Assembly: GCF_016526145.1 (NCBI RefSeq)
Contig: NZ_JADDUE010000006.1
Coordinates: 62,001 to 126,000 of the forward strand
From: Saccharopolyspora galaxeae
GTDB lineage: Bacteria > Actinomycetota > Actinomycetes > Mycobacteriales > Pseudonocardiaceae
DNA length: 64,000 nucleotides
Direction of reading: 5' to 3'
Part shown: in pieces, positions 37,363 to 46,996 of the stretch
How positions within the stretch are numbered: the first letter of the stretch is position 1
Layout of the letters: every line of letters begins with the position of its first letter
Notes under the pieces: model-generated
Databases searched by the model: none
What the model saw: only the letters and a program-made list of their open reading frames with translations
What the model was told of the DNA's origin: nothing
Translations under genes and position numbers: made by a program

Positions 37363-37699
37363 CGGATCACCTCGTCGCTCGTAGGGTCGGTCGGTCTCCG
37401 GCGCGCCGTGGCCGCGCCGGTTCACAGGGGATGCCGGGAATCCAATCACGTCGGAATGCCGTCCGGCCGCCGGACGCCTGGACGACTCGCCCCGGCGTGT
37501 CGGCGAACCGCCTCCACCGCTGGACTTTCGCTGGGCATGCGCCCGGAATCCGGGAAAACCGGGAGATTCCCACCCGATCGGCGCGCTGCGGGAAGATCGG
37601 GGGGCGGCGGGGAGTTGCTAGGAGCAGCGGGCCGCGAAATCCGCCCGCGCCTACCGACAAGCGCCCGTGATGGCACGGAGCACAGTGGAGGGTGAATCC
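37363..37699. other. Divergent intergenic region pepN / DsbA-like gene
   Basis: About 340 bases without a supported gene. It must hold the two outward-facing promoters. I saw no clear operator or strong hairpin. Confidence 0.5.
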
Positions 37700-38314
37700 A
37701 TGAGCGTCGCCGAACGCCCCAAGGTCGACTTCTACTTCGACCCGGCCTGCCCGTTCGCGTGGGTCTCGTCGCGCTGGATCCTCGAGGTGGACAAGGTCCG
37801 CGACATCGACCTGAACTTCCGGGTGATGAGCCTGGCCGTGCTCAACGAGGGCCGCGACCTGCCCGAGGAATACCAGGATTTGATGGCCAAGGCGTGGAAG
37901 CCGGTGCGCGTCGCCATCGCCGCCGCCCAGCAGCACGGCGACGAGGTGCTCGGCCCGCTCTACACCGCCATGGGCACCCGGATCCACGAACGGGAGATCA
38001 AGGACTACGACCAGGTCATCAAGGAGTCCTTGGACGAGGTCGGGCTGCCCGGCTCGCTGGCCGAGGCCGCGAACGGCACCGACTACGACGAAGCGGTCCG
38101 CGCCAGCCACCACGAGGGCATGGACCCGGTGGGCGACGACGTGGGCACGCCCACCCTGCACGTGGACGGGGTGGCGTTCTTCGGCCCGATCACCACGCGG
38201 ATCCCGCGCGGTGAACAGGCGGGCGAGCTGTTCGACGGCGCGTACAAGCTCGCGTCCTACCCGTACTTCTTCGAGCTCAAGCGCACCCGCACGGAGTCGC
38301 CGCAGTTTGACTGA
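37700..38314 (+). CDS. DsbA-family protein, mycothiol-dependent nitroreductase Rv2466c-type, monothiol
   Basis: A 204-residue thioredoxin-fold protein closely resembling M. tuberculosis Rv2466c from memory: [81 protein letters not shown] and the C-terminal [15 protein letters not shown]. The active site is CPFA rather than CPWC: Cys20 is kept but the resolving Cys is Ala, so it should act as a monothiol enzyme with mycothiol. The cis-Pro of GTPTL is present. ATG 37700 follows GTGGAGGGTG. It shares its last codons with the start region of the hydrolase gene. Confidence 0.92.
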   Translation: MSVAERPKVDFYFDPACPFAWVSSRWILEVDKVRDIDLNFRVMSLAVLNEGRDLPEEYQDLMAKAWKPVRVAIAAAQQHGDEVLGPLYTAMGTRIHEREIKDYDQVIKESLDEVGLPGSLAEAANGTDYDEAVRASHHEGMDPVGDDVGTPTLHVDGVAFFGPITTRIPRGEQAGELFDGAYKLASYPYFFELKRTRTESPQFD

Positions 38315-39047
38315 GGTGACCGCCGAGGATGTCCTGATCACGCGGCCGAGCGGGCGTGCAACCGGGACGCTGCTGTGCCTGCCCGGCACGATGTCCGCCC
38401 CGGCCATCTTCGACGGACTGGCCGACCGGACCGGCGCGGACGTCGTGACCGCCCCGTGGCTGACGTGGCCCGGACCGCACGACATGGCAACGCTCGGTGC
38501 CCGAGTCGCCGAGCTGGTGGTCGAGCACGCGCCGGTGGTGCTCGTCGGGCACTCCACCGGTGGTGTGATCGCATTGCGCGCGGCCCTGCACCGGGTGCGT
38601 GGCTTGGCCGGTTTGGTGCTCAGCGACACCGGGGCGAACATGCGCGGGCACGGCGACGTGGACGCCATCATCGAGCACGTCCGCGCCGCCTGGGGCCCGG
38701 AGTTGTGGCGCGCCGTCGCACAGCGCGGGGTGCACCTCCCGGTGCCGGAGCGCATCGCGGATGCGCTGGAAACGTACCCGGCGACCTTGCGCCGCTCCGC
38801 CGTGATCGAGGCGTTGACCAGTCAGCGCGACACCGACCTGGCGCCGTTGCTCGGCGAGCTGGACCTGCCTGCCCTGGTCGTGCACGGGCGCTACGACCGC
38901 GCCCGCGAGCTCCGGCACGCGACCGAACTCGCCGAGCTGCTCGGCGCGCCCGCCCCGGTGGTGCTGGAGTGCGGGCACACGCCTGCCGCGGAGTGCCCGG
39001 AGTCGTTCGCGGCGCAGGTCCGCCGGTTCCTGGCGAACCTCGACTGA
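38307..39047 (+). CDS. Alpha/beta hydrolase
   Basis: A ~246-residue alpha/beta-hydrolase: oxyanion-loop [11 protein letters not shown], nucleophile elbow [15 protein letters not shown] (Ser about residue 75), a short lid (residues about 115-175), the acid region [16 protein letters not shown], and the catalytic His in [15 protein letters not shown]. Substrate is unknown. The start is uncertain: TTG 38307 (GGAG about 10 bases upstream, 8-base overlap with the previous gene) or GTG 38316. Equivalent position in mycobacteria holds a lipase-type gene, but similarity is not close enough to name it. Confidence 0.85.
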   Translation: MTEVTAEDVLITRPSGRATGTLLCLPGTMSAPAIFDGLADRTGADVVTAPWLTWPGPHDMATLGARVAELVVEHAPVVLVGHSTGGVIALRAALHRVRGLAGLVLSDTGANMRGHGDVDAIIEHVRAAWGPELWRAVAQRGVHLPVPERIADALETYPATLRRSAVIEALTSQRDTDLAPLLGELDLPALVVHGRYDRARELRHATELAELLGAPAPVVLECGHTPAAECPESFAAQVRRFLANLD

Positions 39048-39129
39048 TGGCGATCAAGGTCTGTGCACGCGTTCGCGGTTGTGCCAGTCTCGGTGTGCTG
39101 TTGCCGGTGTCACATATCGGGAGGAACGC

Positions 39130-40557
39130 ATGGCGACCCCTACGGCAGTCCGGACCGAGCACGTGATCGACGGCGCGTACGTCGCCGGTTCCGGCGAGCG
39201 CATCGACGTGGTCGACCCGGCGACCGAGCAGGTGGTCGGCTCCGTCCCGGCAGGAACCGCCGCGGACGTGGACGCTGCGGTCGCGGCGGCGCGGGCGGCG
39301 TTCGACGGCTGGGCAGCGCGCCCGGTGGCGGAGCGCTCGGCGCTGGTGCGTGCGATTTCCGAAGGCATCGCCCGGCGCCGCGACGAGATCGCCGCGACGG
39401 TGACCGCCGAGATGGGCTCCCCGATCGGTTTCGCCACCCAGGTGCACGCGAGCGTGCCGGTCGCGACGTCCGCGGGCATCGCCGACGTGCTGGACCAGGG
39501 CTTCGACTGGACCGAGGAGCACGGCAACTCGCTGATCGTGCGCGAGCCAGTCGGCGTCGTCGGCGCGATCACGCCGTGGAACTACCCGCTGCACCAGATC
39601 GTGGCGAAGGTCGCGGCGGCGCTGGCCGCGGGCTGCACGGTGGTGCTCAAACCCAGCGAGCTCGCCCCGCTGACCGCTTCGATCTTCGCCGAGATCGCCG
39701 CGGAGGCGGGCGTCCCGGCGGGCGTGTTCAACCTGTTGCACGGCACCGGCCCGGTGGTGGGCGAGGCCATCGCGGGCCACCCGGACGTCGACATGGTCTC
39801 GTTCACCGGCTCGACCCGTGCCGGACGCCGGGTTTCCGAGGTGGCAGCGGGCACCGTCAAGCGGGTCGCGCTGGAACTCGGCGGCAAGTCGGCGAACGTG
39901 GTGCTCGACGACGCGGACCTGGCCAAGGCGGTGAAGCTCGGCGTCGCCGGTTGCTTCCCGAACGGCGGGCAGAGCTGCAACGCGCTGTCCCGGATGCTGG
40001 TGCCGGAATCCCGGCACGACGAAGCGGTGGAACTCGCGGTGGCCGCGGTCGCGAAGTACTCCGTCGGCGATCCGAGCGACGAGCGGACCCGCATCGGCCC
40101 GATGGCTTCGGACGTGCAGCGCGACCGCGTCGTCGACTACATCCGCAGCGGTGTGGCCGAGGGGGCTTCGGTGGTCACCGGCGGCCCGGAAGCTCCGGAC
40201 GGGCTCGATCGGGGCTACTACGTGCGCCCGACGGTGTTCACCGGGGTGAGCCCGGACATGACCATCGCGCGCGAGGAGATCTTCGGCCCGGTGCTGTCGA
40301 TCCTGCCGTACCGGGACGATGACGAGGCGGTCGCGATCGCCAACGACTCCGAGTACGGGCTCTCCGGCGCGGTTTTCGGTTCCGACGAGCGCGCGCTGGC
40401 GGTGGCCCGCCGGATCCGCACCGGCCAGGTCGCGGTCAACGGCGGGGCGTTCAACCCGAACGCGCCGTTCGGCGGCTACAAGCAGTCCGGCAACGGGCGC
40501 GAGTTCGGCAAGTTCGGGCTGGAGGAGTTCCTGGAGGTCAAGTCGATCCAGCGGTGA
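39130..40557 (+). CDS. NAD(P)-dependent aldehyde dehydrogenase
   Basis: A 475-residue ALDH-superfamily enzyme: [24 protein letters not shown] (cofactor-binding Asn region), [24 protein letters not shown], the general-base Glu in [15 protein letters not shown], the catalytic Cys in [14 protein letters not shown] (about residue 283), and [13 protein letters not shown]. Oxidises an aldehyde to the acid; a CNAL surrounding sequence does not point to a specific substrate. GGGAGG precedes the ATG at 39130 by 6 bases. It lies 82 bases after the hydrolase and could share its transcript. Confidence 0.93.
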   Translation: MATPTAVRTEHVIDGAYVAGSGERIDVVDPATEQVVGSVPAGTAADVDAAVAAARAAFDGWAARPVAERSALVRAISEGIARRRDEIAATVTAEMGSPIGFATQVHASVPVATSAGIADVLDQGFDWTEEHGNSLIVREPVGVVGAITPWNYPLHQIVAKVAAALAAGCTVVLKPSELAPLTASIFAEIAAEAGVPAGVFNLLHGTGPVVGEAIAGHPDVDMVSFTGSTRAGRRVSEVAAGTVKRVALELGGKSANVVLDDADLAKAVKLGVAGCFPNGGQSCNALSRMLVPESRHDEAVELAVAAVAKYSVGDPSDERTRIGPMASDVQRDRVVDYIRSGVAEGASVVTGGPEAPDGLDRGYYVRPTVFTGVSPDMTIAREEIFGPVLSILPYRDDDEAVAIANDSEYGLSGAVFGSDERALAVARRIRTGQVAVNGGAFNPNAPFGGYKQSGNGREFGKFGLEEFLEVKSIQR

Positions 40558-40691
40558 AGGCCGGGTCATCCGCATTCGGCCCGCGGTAGCGGCGGCAGCG
40601 CAGCGACGTCGTCGCCCGCGCCGTCGACTTCGTCCGAAGTGGACTTCGAGCCGCGTGCAGCCCGGAAATGGTCCGAAGTGGACACCGTTGC

Positions 40692-41492
40692 TCAGGCCGC
40701 GAGCGCTCTGCGCAATGCCCGGCCGGTGGTCTCCGCCGGGTAAGGGGAGGCCCGCAGTGCCTCGGCCTCGCTGATCGCGGCGGCGCGGAAGGAATCGCAC
40801 AGCCCCGCCAGGGCTGCGAGCTCGGCGCGCTGGCCGCGGACGAACTCCGCATCGACCGGGTTTCCGTGCCCGGGCACGACGATCTCCGGTCGTAGCTGCA
40901 GCAGCGCAGCTAGCGCGGCAGGCCAGCTTTCCGGGAAAGCGTCCTCGAAGTCCGGTGGCGCACCCTGTTCGACCAGGTCGCCTGCGAAGACCACGCCGGC
41001 GTCCGGCACCTGCGCGACCAGGTCGTGGTCGGTGTGCCCGGCGCCGAGGTGGTGAAGCTGCACGATCCGGTCGCCGAGGTCGATCTCCGCGCGGTCGTGC
41101 ACCAGCCGATCCGGTTGCGCCACGTCGGTGCGCGACAGTGCGGTGGCCAGTTCGTGGCGCCCCTCGGCGCGGTAGTGCTCGACCCATTCCGCGCGCTGCC
41201 GTTCGGCGTGCTCGTCCAGGTAGCGCGGGCAATTCGCGTGCGCCCGCACGGGCGCGGGCAGGAACGCCGCGGTGCCGAAGCAATGGTCGAAGTGACCGTG
41301 CGTCAGCACCACCTCCCACGGCTGCGACGTCACCTCGCGAACCGCCGCGGCCAGTTCCGCGCCTTGCTCGCGATCGCCCCGGGTGTCCACGACCAGCGCC
41401 CGAGCCGAACCGAGCACCAGTCCCGTGCTCAGGTCGAGCTCGGAGTGCCTGCGCACGAACACCCGGTCGGCCACCTCTCGCCACTGTTCCAC
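40692..41492 (-). CDS. MBL-fold metallo-hydrolase
   Basis: A 266-residue metallo-beta-lactamase-fold protein. Metal ligands are present: THGHFDHCFG (HxHxDH, residues about 64-70), LGAGHTDHDLV, AGDLVEQG and PGHGNPVD. SSGs of the family hydrolyse thioesters, lactones or similar bonds; none can be chosen here, and no beta-lactamase-specific motif is seen. GTG 41492 start. Divergent from rpiB, convergent with the aldehyde dehydrogenase. Confidence 0.88.
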   Translation of the reverse strand: MEQWREVADRVFVRRHSELDLSTGLVLGSARALVVDTRGDREQGAELAAAVREVTSQPWEVVLTHGHFDHCFGTAAFLPAPVRAHANCPRYLDEHAERQRAEWVEHYRAEGRHELATALSRTDVAQPDRLVHDRAEIDLGDRIVQLHHLGAGHTDHDLVAQVPDAGVVFAGDLVEQGAPPDFEDAFPESWPAALAALLQLRPEIVVPGHGNPVDAEFVRGQRAELAALAGLCDSFRAAAISEAEALRASPYPAETTGRALRRALAA

Positions 41493-41569
41493 GTCCCCAG
41501 GATGCCGTCGCCGACCGGCGTCGCGGCAGGGGTGCGAAGCCGCCGCGCGGTGTTTGGCACACTGCCTGC

Positions 41570-42040
41570 GTGCGCGTCTACCTTGGATCTGACCACGCAG
41601 GATTTGAACTCAAGAACCACCTGGCCAAGTGGCTGGGCGAGCGCGGTCACGAAGTGACCGACGTCGGCCCGGCGGTCTACGACGCCCAGGACGACTACCC
41701 GCCGTTCTGCGTCGAAGCCGCCCGCCGCGTCGTGGCCGACGAGGGCAGCCTCGGGCTGGTCATCGGCGGTTCCGGCAACGGCGAGCAGATCTCGGCCAAC
41801 AAGGTTCCCGGCGCCCGCGCGGCGCTGACCTGGAACGTCGAGACCGCGAAACTGGCTCGCCAGCACAACAACGCACTGCTGGCGGGCATCGGTGCGCGGA
41901 TGCACTCGGTCGAGGAGATCGAGGAGATCGTCGAGGCGTTCCTGGGCACCGAGTTCGAAAGCGGCCGCCACCAGCGCCGCATCGACCTGCTCGCCGACTA
42001 CGAGCGGACCGGGAACCCGCCGGCGCTTCCCGCGGAGTGA
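41570..42040 (+). CDS. rpiB: Ribose-5-phosphate isomerase B
   Basis: A 156-residue RpiB: VRVYLGSDHAGFELKNHLAKWL at the N-terminus (catalytic Asp/His in SDHAGF), VIGGSGNGEQISANKVPGARAAL around residue 65-87 (here Ser in GGSGNG replaces the Cys used by many RpiB, as in the mycobacterial form), and NNALLAGIGARM. It interconverts ribose 5-phosphate and ribulose 5-phosphate in the pentose phosphate pathway. GTG 41570 is the only good start. The next gene begins 2 bases after its stop. Confidence 0.95.
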   Translation: MRVYLGSDHAGFELKNHLAKWLGERGHEVTDVGPAVYDAQDDYPPFCVEAARRVVADEGSLGLVIGGSGNGEQISANKVPGARAALTWNVETAKLARQHNNALLAGIGARMHSVEEIEEIVEAFLGTEFESGRHQRRIDLLADYERTGNPPALPAE

Positions 42041-42042
42041 CC

Positions 42043-42381
42043 ATGCCCGAAGCACGCCCGGTCGCGTTGTGGACACCGCTGGTCGCCTTCGGCGCCACCG
42101 CGGCCGGGGTGCTCGTCCTCTTCTTCGCCCAAACCGCGCTCTCGCCCGTGCTGCTGGGCGGTCCGGGCGCTACCTGCACCGCCCCGGATTGCGTGCTCGG
42201 CGTCGGGCTGTGGCTGATCGTCGGCGGTTTTCTGGCGCTGTGCCTGGCATTCCTCGCGGGAATGGTGGTGGCCTTCTGGCGCCGCGGTACGACCGGCGTG
42301 GTCCGCCGCGGCCTGATCGTGGCCGCTTGCTGCGTCGCCGCCTACCTGGCCGAGTCCGTCGTGCTGTGGGTGTTGTTCTGA
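42043..42381 (+). CDS. Small membrane protein downstream of rpiB
   Basis: A 112-residue protein with three predicted membrane helices (about residues 10-38, 51-76 and 86-111). A loop between the first two has two Cys (GATCTAPDCVLGVG) that may form a disulfide outside the membrane. No family recognised. It starts 2 bases after the rpiB stop, so it is probably co-translated, though a functional link with a cytosolic isomerase is not obvious. Confidence 0.75.
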   Translation: MPEARPVALWTPLVAFGATAAGVLVLFFAQTALSPVLLGGPGATCTAPDCVLGVGLWLIVGGFLALCLAFLAGMVVAFWRRGTTGVVRRGLIVAACCVAAYLAESVVLWVLF

Positions 42382-42491
42382 GCGCCTGTCTCGGGCCTGC
42401 GCTCGGCTCGGGTGTCGGCTTTTTCGAGCGGCGTCAGCCGCTTCCGCCACGTGCACAACGTAACCACCGCTGAAGGACAGGCACTGACGCG

Positions 42492-43295
42492 ATGCCCGAA
42501 GGTCACACGTTGCACCGGCTCGCGCGGCTGCACGATGCGCGGTTCGGCGGGCACCGGGTGCGAGTGCTCAGCCCGCAGGGCCGATTCGCCGCCAGTGCGT
42601 CCGAAGTGGACGGTGCGGTGCTGGAGCGCGCCGAGGCGCACGGCAAGCACCTCTTCCACTGCTACGGCCCCGGAATCGTGCACGTGCACCTCGGGTTGTA
42701 CGGGAAGTTCACCGAAATCCCGCTGCCGCCGGAACAGCCGCGCGGCCAAGTTCGGATGCGGATCGTCGGCCCGGATTGCGCGACGGATCTGCGCGGCCCC
42801 ACGGCCTGCGAACTGATCACGCCGGAGGAAGTCGCGGCGCTGCGCGCCCGCCTCGGCCCGGACCCGCTGCGCGCGGACGCCGAACCGGACCGCGCGTGGC
42901 AGCGGATCGAGCGCTCCCGCACGCCGATCGCCGCGTTGCTGCTGGATCAGAAGGTCATCGCGGGCGCGGGCAACGTCTACCGCGCCGAAGTCCTGTTCCG
43001 GCACGGCATCGCGCCCTACACGCCCGGCCGGGAATTGGGCGCGCGGCGGTGGAAGCTCGTCTGGCACGACCTGGTCGAGCTGATGGCCGGCGGCGTGCGG
43101 ACCGGGCGGATCGACACGGTCCGGCCGGAGCACGAGCCGGAGGCGATGGGGCGCCCGCCGCGGCAGGACCGGCACGGTGGCGAGGTCTACGTCTACCGGC
43201 GAGCCGGTGCGCCTTGCCTGATCTGTGCGACACCGGTGGTCACCGCGGACCTCTCCGGCCGCAACCTCTACTGGTGCCCCACCTGCCAGGCCTGA
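42492..43295 (+). CDS. nei: Fpg/Nei-family DNA glycosylase/AP lyase
   Basis: A 267-residue base-excision repair enzyme. MPEGHTLHRLARLH gives the catalytic Pro2-Glu3 at the N-terminus after Met removal, the P-E-G-H-T form of the Nei2 subgroup. The helix-two-turn-helix motif is LLDQKVIAGAGNVYRAEVLF, and the zinc finger is CLIC...CPTC at the C-terminus. It removes oxidised pyrimidines and nicks the abasic strand. Position before tig equals Rv2464c. Confidence 0.95.
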   Translation: MPEGHTLHRLARLHDARFGGHRVRVLSPQGRFAASASEVDGAVLERAEAHGKHLFHCYGPGIVHVHLGLYGKFTEIPLPPEQPRGQVRMRIVGPDCATDLRGPTACELITPEEVAALRARLGPDPLRADAEPDRAWQRIERSRTPIAALLLDQKVIAGAGNVYRAEVLFRHGIAPYTPGRELGARRWKLVWHDLVELMAGGVRTGRIDTVRPEHEPEAMGRPPRQDRHGGEVYVYRRAGAPCLICATPVVTADLSGRNLYWCPTCQA

Positions 43296-43303
43296 CCGGC
43301 GCC

Positions 43304-44047
43304 TCAGAAGTCGAAGCCGTCGAACCCGTCGAAGCCGTCGAAATCTCCGAAGTCGCCGCCGTCGCCGAAGCCGCCCGGGTCCGCGCCCTCGAACCCGTCG
43401 GCTCCTTGGAAACCGTCGGCGTAGGCGGCCTCGGGAACGCCGGACATGCCGCCGAACAGTGCGCTGGCCAGCATGAACGACCCCGCGCCCCAGGCTCCGG
43501 CGACCAGCGCGGGCTTCCACCACGGCTGGCTGTACCAGCCCTCCGGCACCGGACGGCCCGCGACTCGGCCGCCCGGGTAGTAGTGCGGCGTCTGCTCGCT
43601 CGGCTCCGGCGAGGCCACCTGCCGCTGCCCTTCGACCTCGACGTCGCGGTGCTCGGTCACCTTGCCCGCACCGTGCCGGTCCGCGAGGTCCGGAAGTTCC
43701 GGGCCGGGGTCCATGTCCATCGCGGTGCGCGCCGCGCGCACGTAGTACAGGCCTTCCATCGCCGTCCGGGTGGTGAGCCTGCACTGCTCGGCGGTGCTCG
43801 CCTGGTCGAGCTGGGACACCGCGGCCTGGTGCCGTTCGGCGGCGTCGGCAAGCGCCTGCTTGGCGGCCTCGTTCGTGCCGACGAGGTTGAGCACCTGCCC
43901 GCCCAGCCGCTCGGTCCAGCGCCGGGCGTCGGCCTTGGCGTCGTCGAGCTGGTTGCGCTGGTACTCGACGTTCTGCCTGCGCGACCACCACACCGCGACC
44001 ACGAGGACGACGGCGGCGGCGATGATCAGGATGACTGCGGTGTCCAC
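43304..44047 (-). CDS. Membrane-anchored coiled-coil protein with Gly-Phe-Asp-rich tail
   Basis: A 247-residue protein: N-terminal membrane helix (DTAVILIIAAAVVLVVAVWW, residues 2-21), a charged helical stretch (about 25-110) likely to form a coiled coil, a linker with YYPGGRVAGRPVPEGWYSQPWWKPAL, a short hydrophobic segment (GAWGAGSFMLASALFGGM, about 190-207), and a tail made of GF/GD/FDG repeats ending FDGFDGFDF. Similar proteins of unknown function occur in actinobacteria. Its stop is 8 bases from the end of the convergent nei gene. Confidence 0.8.
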   Translation of the reverse strand: MDTAVILIIAAAVVLVVAVWWSRRQNVEYQRNQLDDAKADARRWTERLGGQVLNLVGTNEAAKQALADAAERHQAAVSQLDQASTAEQCRLTTRTAMEGLYYVRAARTAMDMDPGPELPDLADRHGAGKVTEHRDVEVEGQRQVASPEPSEQTPHYYPGGRVAGRPVPEGWYSQPWWKPALVAGAWGAGSFMLASALFGGMSGVPEAAYADGFQGADGFEGADPGGFGDGGDFGDFDGFDGFDGFDF

Positions 44048-44114
44048 GGTGCCTCCGAGCTGGTCCGGTCGGACAATCCCGAGGCTACTCGCGGCGGGGG
44101 AGTGCTCGGGCGGG

Positions 44115-44750
44115 TCAGGCGCCGAGCGGTACCTCGGCCACGGTCTCCCACTCGGAGCAGGAGTGATCCCGGTTCAGCCGCACCAGCGAGACGGCGCCGG
44201 CTTTGGCCGTGGTCGGGTCGACGTCGGTGCCGCTGAGCGTGGCCACGGCGAAGATCGCGGGACCGTCCGTGGTGGAGTACGCGAGGCTGATGTGCCGGTC
44301 GACCTCTTCCGGTTCGCCCGGGAGCTGCTCGGCGCCGACCACTTCCGCGGTCGCCTCGCGCAGCGCCGCGCGCAGTTCCAGCAGCGTGGTCTGCGGCTCG
44401 GCGGGCAGCGACAGCGACTCGGGCAGCACCACGGCGCGGTGGAACGCCAGCGACAGCGGCGCGAAACCGGTGAGCCGCCTGCGCGCGGTGTCCACCAGCC
44501 CGTCCAGCCGTTCCTGCGGCACCTCGTCGGTGAAGCCGACCTCCTGCACCAGGATGTGCATCCATTCCAGCGGGACGAGGTCGAAACCCGGCAGGTCCCG
44601 CATGGCGTACTGGTACTGGTTCACCAGGTGGCGCAGCCCGGGCTGGTCGGCGAACGGCAGCAGCCACGCGTAGCTGGTGCGGCCGGAGTGCCATCCCGGC
44701 CGCCAGCGGGCGTGGTTGCGGACCTGGTCGGCGTGCGGCAAGTCGGTCAC
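44115..44750 (-). CDS. 2'-5' RNA ligase/2H phosphoesterase-family protein
   Basis: A 211-residue protein with two H-x-(T/S)-type motifs expected for the 2H superfamily: WMHILVQEVGF (residues about 63-73; Leu replaces the usual Thr/Ser) and DRHISLAYST (about 153-162; H-I-S intact). Actinobacterial members include LigT-like cyclic phosphodiesterases. The weakened first motif makes activity less certain. ATG 44750 opens MTDLPHADQVRNHARWRPGW. Monocistronic. Confidence 0.78.
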   Translation of the reverse strand: MTDLPHADQVRNHARWRPGWHSGRTSYAWLLPFADQPGLRHLVNQYQYAMRDLPGFDLVPLEWMHILVQEVGFTDEVPQERLDGLVDTARRRLTGFAPLSLAFHRAVVLPESLSLPAEPQTTLLELRAALREATAEVVGAEQLPGEPEEVDRHISLAYSTTDGPAIFAVATLSGTDVDPTTAKAGAVSLVRLNRDHSCSEWETVAEVPLGA

Positions 44751-44796
44751 CCTTCAAATAGTGCACTGGCGCGGGCGGTTGTGGGGCGACCTTGAG

Positions 44797-46350
44797 CTAT
44801 CTCACGGTCGTGGTGCCCGGGTGGGAATGATCACCGGACGGCGCCGACCGATCGCGCAGCGTGTCCGCCGCGTCCGCGTTGCGCACCCGCAACGACAGCA
44901 GCAATCCCAGCGCACCGAAGGCGATCGAGGCGAGGAACGCCCCGCGGTAGGCCGACATCTGCGCCTGCACCACCGCCGACGGCACCGAGACATCCACAGT
45001 GGACGTGTAGCTTTCGGTCAATGCCACCAGAATCGTCGCACCCACCGCGGTTCCGAGTGCGGTCGCCACCTGCCTGCTGGCGTTGAACAGCGAGCTGGCC
45101 CGGCCCATCGACGCGGCGGAGATCCGCGCGAACGCGGCGGTCTGCAACGGCGTCATCAGCAGTCCCATGCCGATCCCCAGCCACACCAGCAGCACCGTCA
45201 GCAGCCAGTACGGGGTCGCGGTGTCGAGCAGTTGCAGCAGCAGCCCGACACTGATCAACACGGTGAATCCGATGAGCAGCAGTGGCCGCGGCCCGACTCT
45301 TGTGTAGAGGCGGCTGACGAGCTGGGTGGTGGCGAGCATGCTCAGCGCCTGCGGCATCAGCACCAGTCCGGATCCGAGCGGGCCGAAGCCGTGCAGGTTC
45401 TGCAGGTACAGCGGGAGCAGGAACAGCGCGCCGAAGATCGCCCCGGTGGAGCACAGCAGCAGCCCGTTGCCGGTGCCGAACAGCCGATCGCCGAGCAGGC
45501 GCAGGTCCAGCATCGGTTCCGGGGTGCGCAGTTCGCGCGCGACCAGCCCGCTCAGCAGTACCGCGGCGACGATGAGCGTTCCCCACACCGAAGGCTTTCC
45601 CCAGCCGGTCTGGGCGCCTTGATCCAGCCCGACGAGGAGGGTGGCCAGGCCGCTGCCGGCCAGCACGAATCCGGGCAGGTCGAATCTGCCGGGCCGGGAC
45701 TGCTGTTCCTCCTTCAGGAACAGCATCGCCGCGAGCAGCGCGAGCCCGCCCACCGGGACGTTGATGAAGAAGATCCATCGCCAGCTCGCGAATTCCACCA
45801 GCGCGCCGCCGATCAGCGGTCCGAGCATCGGCGCGATGGTGATCGGCACGGACAGCACGGCGGAGGCTTTGGCGCGTTCGTGCGCGGGGAAGGCGCGGAA
45901 GAGCATGGCTTGGCCGACGGGGACGAGCATCCCGCCGCCGACGCCTTGCAGGATCCGCGCGCCGATCAGCATCCAGATCTCGGTGGCGAGTCCGCAAAGC
46001 ACGGAGGCGGCGGTGAACACGACGACGGCGAGCTGGAAGGTGCGTTTGCCGCCGTAGCGGTCGGCGATCCAGCCGGATGCGGGCACGAACACGGCGAGGC
46101 TGATCAGGTAGCCGGTGAGCACCCACTGCAGGGTTGCTTCGCCGACGTGGAATTCGCGGCCCAACGTCGCCAGCGCGACGTTGAGCACGGTCATGTCCAG
46201 GATCTGCATGATCAGGCCGAGCACGAAGGTGATGCCGACCAGCCACTTGTACTCGAGACGTCGCAAGCTGCGCTCCGTGTTCGCTCCGGCGGTTCCCCCA
46301 GGCCGGCCCCTCGCGCGGAGCTCCGACCTCACCCCTCCAGCATGCGCCAC
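44797..46350 (-). CDS. DHA2-family (14-TM) MFS drug:H+ antiporter
   Basis: A ~517-residue multi-drug exporter of the EmrB/QacA type. Helix 1 has LGLIMQILDMTVLNVALATLG (motif D1 Asp), followed by LQWVLTGYLISLAVFVPASGWIADRYGGKRTFQ (motif A), ILQGVGGGMLVPVGQAML (motif C-like) and a long run of hydrophobic segments to about residue 490. Substrates are unknown. The start is uncertain: GTG 46350, GTG 46332, or TTG 46266 immediately before RRLEYKWLVG. No regulator lies beside it. Confidence 0.88.
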   Translation of the reverse strand: MAHAGGVRSELRARGRPGGTAGANTERSLRRLEYKWLVGITFVLGLIMQILDMTVLNVALATLGREFHVGEATLQWVLTGYLISLAVFVPASGWIADRYGGKRTFQLAVVVFTAASVLCGLATEIWMLIGARILQGVGGGMLVPVGQAMLFRAFPAHERAKASAVLSVPITIAPMLGPLIGGALVEFASWRWIFFINVPVGGLALLAAMLFLKEEQQSRPGRFDLPGFVLAGSGLATLLVGLDQGAQTGWGKPSVWGTLIVAAVLLSGLVARELRTPEPMLDLRLLGDRLFGTGNGLLLCSTGAIFGALFLLPLYLQNLHGFGPLGSGLVLMPQALSMLATTQLVSRLYTRVGPRPLLLIGFTVLISVGLLLQLLDTATPYWLLTVLLVWLGIGMGLLMTPLQTAAFARISAASMGRASSLFNASRQVATALGTAVGATILVALTESYTSTVDVSVPSAVVQAQMSAYRGAFLASIAFGALGLLLSLRVRNADAADTLRDRSAPSGDHSHPGTTTVR

Positions 46351-46684
46351 CCCAACGACAGCCCCAACGCGTTTATTTCCCAGCCCCAGGACCGCTCCGA
46401 AGCGCCCGGCTCACCAAGCCTTTCGCGCAACAACCACACCACCGGCAAAGCTGCCGCCGTCCGCATCCCGCGCAGACGCCTCCGCCAGCCGAACCGCCCT
46501 ACTCACCGGCCCCGGCGGGTCTTCGTCTCCCAAGCCCCCAGCAACGCCAAGCCACCGCAAGAATCCCCACGCAACCACCGCACCGTGGGGGCTTACGGGG
46601 GCTCGGCCCCCGTATGAATATGCGAAGGAGGACCGGCCCAGGCCCCGACGAGTCGGGGCAGCGGCACAGTCCTCCCACCTCCGG
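46351..46684. other. Gene-free stretch between MFS gene and tRNA-Gly
   Basis: About 330 bases with no supported gene. Codon usage of frames here is irregular. It holds two hairpins read after tRNA-Gly: CCCCGAC/GTCGGGG (46643-46658) and the stronger one at 46594-46614. Confidence 0.5.
46594..46614 (-). terminator. Terminator-like hairpin downstream of tRNA-Gly
   Basis: Perfect 9-bp stem TACGGGGGC / GCCCCCGTA with a 3-base loop, about 70 bases after the tRNA-Gly 3' end in its reading direction. Confidence 0.65.
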
Positions 46685-46755
46685 AGCGGGCGACGGGAAT
46701 CGAACCCGCGTAGCCAGTTTGGAAGACTGGGGCTCTACCATTGAGCTACGCCCGC
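46685..46755 (-). tRNA. tRNA-Gly (anticodon TCC)
   Basis: Minus-strand cloverleaf: acceptor GCGGGCG/CGCCCGC, D arm GCTC/GAGC, anticodon stem CCAGT...ACTGG with loop CTTCCAA (anticodon TCC), and T arm with GGTTCGATTCC, discriminator T. CCA not encoded. Confidence 0.95.
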
Positions 46756-46922
46756 ATGCTCGGTCGGAACTTCCGTTTCCCGGAGCTTCGCCCGGATTCC
46801 GGTGCGTGAACCCGGTTGGTGCGTGAGTCCGGGTGTTCGCGACCTTGCGTGCCCCACTTTAACCGGTCGCGATAGGGTCTTTGCAACGCACCCGGGGGTT
46901 CCGGGGTGCGTCGCAGGTCGAA

Positions 46923-46996
46923 CGGGGTGTGGCGCAGTTTGGTAGCGCACTCGCTTTGGGTGCGAGGGGTCGTGGGTTCAAATCCCGCCACCCCGA
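46923..46996 (+). tRNA. tRNA-Pro (anticodon TGG)
   Basis: Cloverleaf: acceptor CGGGGTG/CACCCCG, D arm GCGC/GCGC, anticodon stem CTCGC/GCGAG with loop TTTGGGT (anticodon TGG), T arm CGTGGGTTCAAATCCCGC region, discriminator A. CCA not encoded. Confidence 0.95.
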
